A stretch of 64,000 nt of DNA. Origin: Microcoleus sp. AS-A8. Its GTDB lineage: Bacteria; Cyanobacteriota; Cyanobacteriia; Cyanobacteriales; Coleofasciculaceae. The stretch is taken from assembly GCA_039962225.1 (NCBI GenBank), contig JAMPKV010000009.1, positions 289,066 to 353,065 on the forward strand, read 5' to 3'. Under the pieces are notes generated by a model. The model made no database searches, was not told the origin of the DNA, and saw only the letters and a list, made by a program, of their open reading frames with translations. Numbering within the stretch: the stretch's first letter is position 1; every line of letters begins with the position of its first letter. A program made the translations under genes and the position numbers. Positions 1 through 8,300 of this stretch are shown here, in pieces.

Positions 1-1
1 T

Positions 2-136
2 AAAAGCGCCCCCAGTTTCAAAACCAAAACATTCGACGTTTTGATGACGGATGGAACCGACACTTACGCTTGGTATCGTTCCCAACATCTGAGAGGTAAG
101 AAATCTGAGACAATTTTAAGCGACGAATCGAGTTAA
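2..136 (+). CDS. C-terminal end of an unknown protein (cut by window edge)
   Basis: An open frame enters from the left edge and stops at TAA 134-136, giving 44 residues that end in TILSDESS. The residues are protein-like (a DGTDTYAWYRSQ stretch followed by a basic and then acidic tail), but no family is recognised. Only the last part is visible, so function cannot be inferred. It could also be a chance open frame. Confidence 0.4.
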   Translation, partial: KSAPSFKTKTFDVLMTDGTDTYAWYRSQHLRGKKSETILSDESS

Positions 137-251
137 AACTGCGCCTCTTATTATTATTATGAAATTCAAATTAAGTTTAAAGTTTATGAGCAAGACCAGT
201 ACATTACTGGCACCGTCAAATAGGTATTTCTGCGTGGAGACCTGATTGAAA

Positions 252-878
252 ATGGCGATCAATGGCTCGGTCGAAAAGGCAACGGGAAGTACCAAAAGCG
301 ATCCGCTTCAGGTGTCTTCTAATTCTTTATCAAATATCCGTCTACCGGATACCCTGGTAACCACCTATCTGCAAATGACGGATTGGTCTCAATTCCGTCC
401 AGCGTATCTTAATTACCTGGACGGCATGAAATTAATGTGCATGGGAACGCCCGATGTCGCCTTTTACCGTTTCTTGTATAGTTCTGTCGGTGAGGAATGG
501 CGTTGGCGTGAACGACTATCTCACTCGGATGAGGAAATTAAGGCACTGCTGTTAGATCCCGGAACCAGCGTCCACGTTTTGTATGTTAATGGTGTACCTG
601 CTGGCTACATCGAACTGGCAGAGCGCAAAGAAGGGCCGACAGGACGATTTTTCTCGACGGAGATTGTTTACTTTGGCCTGAGATCAACTTACATTGGTCG
701 AGGTTTGGGTAAACATCTCTTGAGTCATGGCATCGCCTACGCTTGGAATAGAGGCACTCAACGCTTGTGGGTTCATACATGCAACTTAGATGGGCCCCAC
801 GCATTGAATAACTACATCAAGCGCGGCTTCAAAATTTACAGGGTTGATAAAGAACCAATGCCAGAACGTTATTTGTAG
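252..878 (+). CDS. GNAT-family N-acetyltransferase
   Basis: A 208-residue protein with a GNAT fold. The acyl-CoA pyrophosphate-binding motif A is visible as IGRGLGKHLL about two thirds along, preceded by the beta-strand pair HVLYVNGVPAGYIEL and followed by WVHTCNLDGPHALNNYIKRG, the usual motif B region. GNAT enzymes transfer acetyl from acetyl-CoA to an amine; the substrate here is unknown. A GGAGA at 236-240 could serve either TTG 246 (5 nt) or ATG 252 (11 nt); the ATG is preferred on codon type. It stands alone, with no obvious operon partner. Confidence 0.85.
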   Translation: MAINGSVEKATGSTKSDPLQVSSNSLSNIRLPDTLVTTYLQMTDWSQFRPAYLNYLDGMKLMCMGTPDVAFYRFLYSSVGEEWRWRERLSHSDEEIKALLLDPGTSVHVLYVNGVPAGYIELAERKEGPTGRFFSTEIVYFGLRSTYIGRGLGKHLLSHGIAYAWNRGTQRLWVHTCNLDGPHALNNYIKRGFKIYRVDKEPMPERYL

Positions 879-1000
879 CCTTAAGCTGTCAAAACCGCTC
901 CAATACAGGTTCTATTCTCATCGATCCCGATTGCTGTTGAAAGAGAGCTAGTGCCAGAATAGGTCTAATATCAATAAGTCCAAAGTACTTTTATCCAGTA

Positions 1001-1435
1001 ATGCGAAAATCTCTCAGGTTTGCTGCCGTTGTATCTGTAGTATTACTAACATTGACTACTGCATGTTCCTCAACAAAGTCGTCTCAAAATACATCTTCAG
1101 CCTCAGCTTCAGCACAAACCAGCTCCTCAGCAGCTCTGCCAGAAGTTGCGCTAGCCAGCCATTTAAAGCAGATAGGTGCAAAATTGTATGGTGCTCATTG
1201 GTGCCCCTACTGCCATAAGCAAAAATCACTGTTCGGTAATGAGGCGTTCAGCCAGTTGGACTACGTTGAGTGTGATCCGGCAGGGAAAAATGCACGGCCT
1301 GAGCTTTGTCAAAAGGCTCGTGTTGAAGGGTTTCCCACATGGGAAATCAATGGTAACAAATATGGAGGAATGAGGTCTTTGCAAGATCTTGCCGATTTAT
1401 CGGGCTATAAAGGCGATCGCAATTTCAAAAACTGA
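1001..1435 (+). CDS. Thioredoxin-like lipoprotein with CPYC active site
   Basis: A 144-residue exported protein. The N-terminus is a lipoprotein signal (positive MRKSLR, hydrophobic core, lipobox LTTAC with Cys22), followed by a Ser/Ala-rich linker to about residue 45. The thioredoxin-like domain carries WCPYC (Cys68, Cys71) and ends in a GFPTWEING strand containing the cis-proline loop. This resembles the thioredoxin-like domain fused to VKOR in cyanobacterial oxidative-folding enzymes (family knowledge). It is likely a membrane-tethered disulfide carrier on the periplasmic or lumenal side. A paralogue and a CcdA-like protein follow on the same strand, suggesting that CcdA keeps it reduced (inference). 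Confidence 0.85.
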   Translation: MRKSLRFAAVVSVVLLTLTTACSSTKSSQNTSSASASAQTSSSAALPEVALASHLKQIGAKLYGAHWCPYCHKQKSLFGNEAFSQLDYVECDPAGKNARPELCQKARVEGFPTWEINGNKYGGMRSLQDLADLSGYKGDRNFKN

Positions 1436-1557
1436 AGCTTGATGGTGTGCCACCCCCTCATAGAGTTCGGCGTGTAGCCGTGAAACTTGACGTGGCCGAT
1501 GAGGAGCATTTTAAAGATTACAAAAAGCTCCCACCAGAGAATAAAAAGAGTCAATAA
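1435..1557 (+). other. Short coding-like remnant after the first Trx lipoprotein
   Basis: In the +1 frame just after the preceding stop there is an open stretch of 40 codons with charged, protein-like content (KLDVADEEHFKDYKKLPPEN) ending in TAA at 1555-1557. The only possible start is GTG at 1447, without a clear ribosome binding site. It may be the end of a degraded gene or chance. The rest of the 276-base gap to the next gene shows nothing recognisable. Confidence 0.2.
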
Positions 1558-1711
1558 AGTTGTCAATTTTAGGGTGACATTAATTCCCCGGCATAGTCAA
1601 TAATAAAAACATAATTTTTGTGTTAAAAAGGTTCGGAGTTCTGTCTGACGAGGTTTTTGAATTATTCTGACCGACTCAGTACAAGACATGGAGAGTAATC
1701 ATTAACAGGTT

Positions 1712-2104
1712 ATGCTGAAATCTAAGAAGTTGGCTGCTACTGTCTCTATCGTCCTACTGCTAATGACAACTGGATGTACTTCGTTGGATCAGTATCAGTC
1801 TCGAAAAGCCTCCAAACTGGCTTTAGCCAACTATCTGAAACAGAATAACGCGAAGATGTATGGCACTTATTGGTGTGTCGCCTGTAACGGACAAAAGAAA
1901 TGGTTTGGTAAAGAGGCAATTAGTCAAATTACTTACATTGAGTGCGATCCGGCTGGCGAAAAATCACAGTCCGAAATCTGCCGCAAGTTAAACATCAACA
2001 GTTTTCCGACCTGGGAAATTAATGGAAAGTTTTCTTGTGTCGGCGGGTGTTCGTTGGACAAACTCGCTGAGGTATCTGGATATACAGGCCCTCGTGATTT
2101 TTGA
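1712..2104 (+). CDS. Thioredoxin-like lipoprotein with CVAC active site
   Basis: A 130-residue paralogue of the preceding lipoprotein. It has a signal peptide with lipobox MTTGC (Cys22), no long linker, and a thioredoxin-like domain with WCVAC (Cys55, Cys58) in place of WCPYC. Shared landmarks are the WFGKEA / LFGNEA segment after the motif, IECDPAG / VECDPAG, and FPTWEING near the end. Loss of the proline in the CxxC motif is expected to change redox potential (inference). The CcdA-like gene starts 50 bp downstream, so the two are probably co-transcribed. Confidence 0.83.
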   Translation: MLKSKKLAATVSIVLLLMTTGCTSLDQYQSRKASKLALANYLKQNNAKMYGTYWCVACNGQKKWFGKEAISQITYIECDPAGEKSQSEICRKLNINSFPTWEINGKFSCVGGCSLDKLAEVSGYTGPRDF

Positions 2105-2154
2105 GCGCCTAATCTCAAGGCCACAGTATCAAATCCCTTGAAACTAAGCACACC

Positions 2155-3015
2155 ATGACACGTACCAAAAATTTCACTTCATATTTGGCGGGACGCAAGC
2201 ACCTAAAATTTTTAGTGCCTGGGTTGCTCTTCATAGGAACGATTCTACTGATTGTGGCACTCAGCTTGATTGATTGGAATACCCTATACGAACCACTTCA
2301 AGGAGTTGTCTTCTCTTTAGAAGAAAATTATAAGGAATGGCTCAGTAAACAGAATACGGCGAACCCACTGGTCTTACTTCTGTTAGCTTTTGTGGGAGGT
2401 TTGATTGGTAGCATCTCACCCTGCCACATTGGACTCCTGACTGTGAACCTCACTTACATCGGCACTCGTGAAGTTACATCGCGCCGGGATGCTTTCATTA
2501 AAGCGGCGTCATTTGTCCTGGGAGTGGTAACCGTTCTCAGCTTGTTGGGATTAGTCTCTTCCTTTGCGGGGGCTGTCATGCGTGACTACCGGGGTCACGT
2601 CAATATCATCGTTGGCTTGGTGATTCTGCTGATGGGGCTGACGCTATTAGAGATTATACGCCTGCCTTTACCCCAATTTGGTGCGGCATTGCCGATCACG
2701 GGGCCTTACACCGCCGGAGTCACCTTCGCGTTGGTCAGTTCTCCCTGTGCTAGCCCTGTGCTGTTTTCAGTTCTTACGGCGGCAGCGGCTACAGGTTCCC
2801 AGCTTCAAAGCACACTCACAATGGTCAGTTATGCCTTGGGTACCAGTGCGCTGATTTTCTTCGCCAGTCTGTTTACAGGTTTAGCCAAACAAGCGCGCAC
2901 TCTAGTTAAATATTCCGAATGGATCATGCGTATCGGCGGTGGGCTGTTGATTATTATGGGAGGATTTTACCTGTACAGTGGGATTAGTTGGGTTTTAACC
3001 GTCGCATTCCGTTAA
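2155..3015 (+). CDS. CcdA/DsbD-type thiol-disulfide transporter
   Basis: A 286-residue polytopic membrane protein of the CcdA/DsbD beta-domain family, which passes reducing equivalents from cytoplasmic thioredoxin across the membrane. The two redox cysteines sit in the expected symmetric positions: SPC at Cys90 (SISPCHIGLL) and SPC at Cys198 (VSSPCASPVLF), each at the start of a three-helix half. There is an extra N-terminal helix (about residues 20-38) and a short soluble loop before the core, which is longer than minimal CcdA (about 240 residues). Position directly after two thioredoxin-like lipoproteins makes them its likely partners. Cytochrome c maturation is the alternative role for this family. 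Confidence 0.85.
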   Translation: MTRTKNFTSYLAGRKHLKFLVPGLLFIGTILLIVALSLIDWNTLYEPLQGVVFSLEENYKEWLSKQNTANPLVLLLLAFVGGLIGSISPCHIGLLTVNLTYIGTREVTSRRDAFIKAASFVLGVVTVLSLLGLVSSFAGAVMRDYRGHVNIIVGLVILLMGLTLLEIIRLPLPQFGAALPITGPYTAGVTFALVSSPCASPVLFSVLTAAAATGSQLQSTLTMVSYALGTSALIFFASLFTGLAKQARTLVKYSEWIMRIGGGLLIIMGGFYLYSGISWVLTVAFR

Positions 3016-3133
3016 AGCCTCTTTGCTGTATAGGTGTTCGAGTTTCTTGGTTTTCAAGGGCGGTGATGAGGGAGCTTTTTGATTGTGTGTGCCCGGTTGG
3101 ATGAGAATTCTTCTACAACTGGGTTTTAGATTA

Positions 3134-3165
3134 GTGATCGCACTTCTTTTAAGGAAAGCGATCAC
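3134..3165. repeat. Inverted repeat built on HIP1-like GTGATCGC
   Basis: Arms GTGATCGC (3134-3141) and GCGATCAC (3158-3165) are perfect and separated by 16 bases that can pair further. It lies 120 bp after the CcdA-like gene and could end its transcript, although no long T run follows. The remaining gap up to 3371 holds a TATAAT at 3288-3293 as the only other site seen. Confidence 0.5.
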
Positions 3166-3287
3166 TTTCTGAGACATATGTCTCCTGGACGACTTTTATG
3201 ATATTCCCGTCGGGTTGGGCTGATGAGCAGAGCCGTTGAAGGAAGAGTCGCTAAATTTTTTTTCGAGATTGATTGGATGCCATCGCC

Positions 3288-3293
3288 TATAAT
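3288..3293 (+). promoter_or_regulatory. Possible -10 element for the sagB-like gene
   Basis: TATAAT lies 78 bp upstream of ATG 3371. No well-spaced -35 hexamer is present (TTGATT is only 13 bases upstream), so this is a weak prediction. Confidence 0.3.
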
Positions 3294-3370
3294 AGTAGAT
3301 AAAAAGACCAATCGCCGCTCCGTCAAAAATATATTTATATAAATTCTTACTCGTATCAACAAGTTCTACA

Positions 3371-4810
3371 ATGCTACTTCCCTTACTGCTTTCCTTTAAA
3401 AAAAGCATTAGTATAATTGAAGACTTAAACAATAAATTTATTATTCAATCTCCTCATATTAGAGGGAATATTCCTCCTAAATCCCTTACTATTAACCAGC
3501 CATCACCTGGATTGTTAGCCGTTATCCAAACGCTGGCAGCAGAGGGTGCTACTCAGGCAGAACTGAGTGATTTAGTCCTGCAAATTGATGGCGTATCTCA
3601 ACTACCTCAGTTTTACTATTACCTGCAAAAGCTAATCCAGCTTGGTGCGCTCTGTCATAGTATTGTTTTTGAGGGGTTGCCTCTAGCCAAATTGGTTCCT
3701 CTTTCACTGGATGGAAAGCTTGAATTTAAGGAGGCAGCAGTAAACAAAAAGTATGTTTTGTCGCGCTTTGCTTATTGCCGGAAAGAGAATCAACAGTTAG
3801 TCCTAGAATCCCCCTTGTCTCATGCTCAAATTATACTATTTGATTGGAAAGGTGCAGCTCTTATTTCTGAACTGGCAAAACCTCAATTAGCTGATGAAAT
3901 TTGTACGAAAATTTCTGGTATTTCGGAGGAGGTTTCCCAATTATTTTTCAGCTTGCTGTTGAGTACAAAAATGCTCTTTGAAGTGAAGGAAAACGGAAAA
4001 ATCCAAGAAGAAGAGAGCGAACCGCTTAGGCAATGGGAATTTCATAATTTACTTTTTCATTCAAGAACCAGAACTGGGAGACACAGTAACCCCATTGGCA
4101 GAACTTATCCGTTCTTAGAGCAAATCAAACCGCTGCCAGCCGTTAAACCCAAAGTATCAAAGGATACCATCGACCTCTACAAGCCGGATATCTCTAATCT
4201 CGAAAATTCTGATTATCCCTTGACTTTGATTCTGGAAAAAAGAAAATCTATCAGAAGTTACAGCGATAATGAGCCGATAACCGATAAGCAACTTGGGGAG
4301 TTTCTTTACCGCTCAGCACGGATTAAAGAAATTCTTAAAACCGAAAGTCAAGAAATGAGCAGTAGACTCTATGTTAATGGAGGAGGCACTTACGAATTTG
4401 AGCTTTATGTCATAGCCAACACTTGTCAAAATCTTCCTTCAGGTTTTTACCATTATTGTCCTCAAGATCATCAGCTTTGTAAGATTTCTGGGAGAAATCA
4501 ATATGTGGTAGCGCTTTTAGAAGATGCATGGTTGGCAAACCGAGACCGGAGTATCCCCCAAATCTTAATTATCATTTCTGCACGTTTCCAAAGAATTGCC
4601 TGGACTTATGAGTCTATCGCCCATGCAACATTACTCAAGAATGTGGGAGCTTTATTCCAGACCATGTATTTAGTAGCAACAGCAATGAATCTTGCTCCTT
4701 GTGCATTGGGCAATGGGAATTCTGATTTATTTGCCGCAGCCGCTGGAACCGACTATTATGCTGAAACATCAGTCGGAGAATTTATCCTAGGCACCAAACC
4801 TCTGGTTTAG
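3371..4810 (+). CDS. sagB: SagB-type dehydrogenase (azoline oxidase family)
   Basis: A 479-residue protein. The C-terminal half (from about residue 290) is a nitroreductase-like FMN domain of the SagB type: RKSIRSYSDNEPITDKQLGEFLYRS, then VNGGGTYEFELYVIA, the YHYCPQDHQL strand, and the terminal SVGEFILGTK. The N-terminal half is the extra domain of longer cyanobacterial SagB proteins. SagB enzymes oxidise thiazoline/oxazoline rings to thiazoles/oxazoles in ribosomal peptides. A leader-peptide-like gene follows 129 bp downstream, but no YcaO cyclodehydratase or transporter is nearby. ATG 3371 is the only plausible start; the frame is open upstream to TAG 3296 without another start codon and no clear RBS is present. 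Confidence 0.8.
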   Translation: MLLPLLLSFKKSISIIEDLNNKFIIQSPHIRGNIPPKSLTINQPSPGLLAVIQTLAAEGATQAELSDLVLQIDGVSQLPQFYYYLQKLIQLGALCHSIVFEGLPLAKLVPLSLDGKLEFKEAAVNKKYVLSRFAYCRKENQQLVLESPLSHAQIILFDWKGAALISELAKPQLADEICTKISGISEEVSQLFFSLLLSTKMLFEVKENGKIQEEESEPLRQWEFHNLLFHSRTRTGRHSNPIGRTYPFLEQIKPLPAVKPKVSKDTIDLYKPDISNLENSDYPLTLILEKRKSIRSYSDNEPITDKQLGEFLYRSARIKEILKTESQEMSSRLYVNGGGTYEFELYVIANTCQNLPSGFYHYCPQDHQLCKISGRNQYVVALLEDAWLANRDRSIPQILIIISARFQRIAWTYESIAHATLLKNVGALFQTMYLVATAMNLAPCALGNGNSDLFAAAAGTDYYAETSVGEFILGTKPLV

Positions 4811-4939
4811 GGAAATCAGGCTTTTCAGATTCAATTCATTTTGGCATTGTATATTTTTTATAAGTTAATTATAGTTAATAATAATTGAAGAAAGGCAAGT
4901 AGCCAAAAGAACGCTCAATCATTACTAGGGAAGAAAAAA

Positions 4940-5275
4940 ATGCTTTTGTTAACGAAAGATTGTGCAGAATCACAAAAAGCTTTGTCCAAAGTCGTCGCCC
5001 AAGCCTGGTTAGATGAAGGTTTTAAGGAGCGCTTTATCTCCGAACCCGTTGCTGTTCTTAGAGAAAATGGGCTGACTCTTCCGAATGGTGTAACAGTCAG
5101 AGTGAACGAAAGCAGCTCAGAAGGAAGCCTCATGAGTGCAGATATCAATGTAGACAGCAATCAAGTCTACGAAATCTCACTGCCTTCCAAGCCAACTGAA
5201 CTTACAGATTCAGAGGTTCAATCTTGGAGTGACATTGATAATCCTGAAGAGCCTCCGATAGTAATCTGTGCTTGA
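4940..5275 (+). CDS. NHLP-leader (nitrile-hydratase-like) RiPP precursor-like protein
   Basis: A 111-residue protein resembling nitrile-hydratase-alpha-like leader peptides: KVVAQAWLDEGFKERFISEP, then AVLRENGLTLPNGVTVRV, and ISLPSKPTELTDSEV, which matches the family's LPPKPxELSDEEL ending. Unusual points are an 18-residue insertion (SSSEGSLMSADINVDSNQ) between the last two blocks, no Gly-Gly cleavage site, and a very short acidic tail ending PIVICA with a single Cys. It sits directly after a sagB-like gene. It may be a true precursor with a tiny core or a leader-like protein repurposed for another role. An AGGGAAG at about 4927 is the likely ribosome binding site. Confidence 0.75.
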   Translation: MLLLTKDCAESQKALSKVVAQAWLDEGFKERFISEPVAVLRENGLTLPNGVTVRVNESSSEGSLMSADINVDSNQVYEISLPSKPTELTDSEVQSWSDIDNPEEPPIVICA

Positions 5276-5326
5276 TCTCTCAAGATTTTCTTTTAAGCCA
5301 TTATTAAAACTTGAACAAATTTTCTG

Positions 5327-5349
5327 TAGGGTGGGCAATGCTCACCCTA
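5327..5349. repeat. Interspersed cyanobacterial palindrome, copy 1
   Basis: A near-perfect palindrome TAGGGTGGGC...GCTCACCCTA lies between the NHLP gene and the kinase. A second copy lies at 45969-45993. Such intergenic palindromes are common in cyanobacteria; here it may also act as a transcript-end hairpin. Confidence 0.75.
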
Positions 5350-5395
5350 TTATCTTAGAAGCATAATCCGAGGAGCTTCAGGAACAGTAGAGTCT

Positions 5396-8300
5396 ATGAA
5401 GGTGAGCATTGTGTCCACTGGGCATTATCTACAAAATGAAATCAGTCGTCAAACTCGACAATGGCTCAAACGTAATATCCTACATTTTATCCTCTCAATT
5501 CTAATCGTTCTGAGCCTACCCTCTTTTGTATATGCCGCCGAGACAAATGCTAAATTTGAACACATCACTGCTGATCAAGGATTATCTCAAAGTGGCCTTA
5601 ACTCTATCTTTCAAGATAGTCAGGGATTTATGTGGTTTGGGACGCAAGATGGGCTTAATAAATATGACGGCTATGACTTTACAATTTATAAATATAACGA
5701 TCTTGATTGCCACTCATTATCTGATAATTTTATCACATCCATTTATGAAGACAAGTCAGGAATAATTTGGATTGGTACAGATGGCGGTGGACTCAACAAA
5801 TTTAATCGTGAGACTGAACATTTTACCAGATATATGCATGATATTGATAACCCAAATAGCTTGGGTCAGAATCGAGTTTTGTCAATTTATCAAGACCGTT
5901 TTGGTACACTCTGGGTTGGCACAGATGGAGGAGGACTTAATAAATTTGATCGTGAAACTGAGCAGTTTACTCGTTATCAACACAATTTTGATGACCCGAA
6001 TAGCTTAAGTAACGATATTATTTTCTCAATTTATGAAGACAATTTAGGGACTTTATGGATTGGCACAGGTGGCGGGGGACTCAACAAATTCAATCAAAAA
6101 ACAGGTCAATTTGTTCACTACAGAAATAATTTATCTGACCCCAGTAGCTTGAGTGATGATACTGTCTTATCAATCCATGAAGACCAGTCTGCAAGGCTTT
6201 GGATTGGCACCAATAATGGAGGACTCAACGAATTTGATCGCGAAAGCGGGCGATTTATCCATTACATTCATGATCCAGATAACCCTAACAGTTTAAATCA
6301 TAATACTGTCAATTCAATTGCTGAAGATCGATTAGGTCATCTCTGGTTAGCTACAACTAGCTGGCATGGTACTTCCTATGGTTCAGGACTTGAACAATTT
6401 ACTCCTGAAGATGGTCGGTTTCATCATTACAAAAATGACCTTGTTAGTTCCCAGAGCTTGAATGATAATCTAGTCATTTATGTTTGGGTCGATAATTCCC
6501 AAATTCTATGGATTGGTACAGCTTTGAGTGGTATCAATAAACTAGATCTGAAAACCCCAAAATTTATACATTACACAAATGATGTAGCTAATCTTAATAG
6601 CTTAAGCACTAATCATGTAATGTCAATTGATGAAGACCATTTGGGTCAAATCTGGATTGGCACTTCGGAGGGAGGACTTAATAAGCTTGAGCGCAAAACT
6701 GGAAAATTTACTCACTACACACACAACTCAGCTAACCCTTATAGCTTAAGTAGTAACAATATTTGGTCAATCTATGAAGACAAAGACGGTATGCTCTGGG
6801 TTGGCACATTTGGCAGTGGACTGGATAAATTTGACCGTAAAACAAAAAAAGTTACCCATTATCAACATAATCCTAATGACCCTTATAGCTTAAGTGATAA
6901 TACCGTCACCTCCATTTATGAAGATCATTTAGGTACGCTTTGGGTTGGGACTCTCCGTGGCGGACTCAACAAATTTGATCCAGAGCCTGAAAAATTTATA
7001 CATTATACAAATGAGCCTAATAATCCCAATAGCTTGAGTGATATTAGTGCTTTTTTAATCCATGAAGACCATTCTGGAACCCTTTGGATTGGTACTTTGA
7101 ATGGTGGGTTGAATAAGTTTCAGCGTGAGACTGAAAATTTTATTCACTACAAACATGATTCAAATAATCCTAATAGTCTGAGTTATGATCGAATTGTATC
7201 TATCTATGAATATCCGTCCGGCACACTCTGGATTGGTACATTTGGGGGAGGGCTTGATAAATTTGATATTGCTACCGAAACATTTACACATTACACAGAG
7301 AAAGATGGGCTACCTAACAATTCAGTAGTAGGTATCTTAGCTGACGATGAAGGTAATCTTTGGTTAAGCACTGGCAAAGGACTCTCCAAATTTAATCCTA
7401 AAACTGAAACATTTAGAAATTATGATGTCAGCGATGGGCTTCAGGGAAATGAGTTCGATGGAGTGAAAGCTTATCTCAAAAGTAAAACAGGGGAAATGTT
7501 TTTTGGAGGACTCAATGGCTTCAATGCATTTTATCCCGATCAGGTAAAATACAATCCTCATATTCCCCCAATAGTTATAACTGATTTTAAAAAATTTAAT
7601 GAAAGCGTAAAGTTAGACAAATCAATTTCTGAAATTGAATCGATAAAACTATCTTACAAAGATAGCTTCTTTGGATTTGAATTTGCCGCTCTAGACTACA
7701 CCAATCCCCTTAAAAATAAATACGCCTACAAGTTAGAAGGATTTGATAAAGATTGGATTTATTCAGGCACCAGACGCTACGCCAGTTATACTAACCTAAA
7801 TGGTGGAACATACATATTTAAAGTTAAAGGTTCCAATAATGATGGCGTGTGGAATGAAGAAGGTACTTCTATCAAAATCTTGATTACTCCGCCTCCATGG
7901 AAAACTTGGTGGGCTTACACTCTTTATATTGTGGTTTTGGTTAGTGCTGTAAAGGGGTATGTCCGGTGGAGAATCATAGCGCAAAAAAAAGAAAATGCCT
8001 TGCTGCGTGAAAGTGAAAGAAAGCTGAACCAATTTCTAGAAGCTATCCCCGTGGGACTAGGAGTCATTGATACAGCAGGTAAGTTCATCTATATCAACCA
8101 AATCGGCTTGCAGCTACAAGGTATAGAAGCCCTTTTAAAAGCACCTGTCCAGCCGCTTTCTGAGACTTATCAAGCCTATATTGCTGGGACAGAGCAGTTA
8201 TATCCCCCAGAGCAATTACCTTTTGTACGGGCGTTGAGGGGGGAAAAAATAACCCTTGATGATCTAGAGATTCATCAACCCGATAAGATTGTTCCTTTGG

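Noticed and set aside
5600..7400. Regular repeats of about 145 bp
   Set aside because: These are the coding units of propeller blades in the sensor kinase, not a DNA element.
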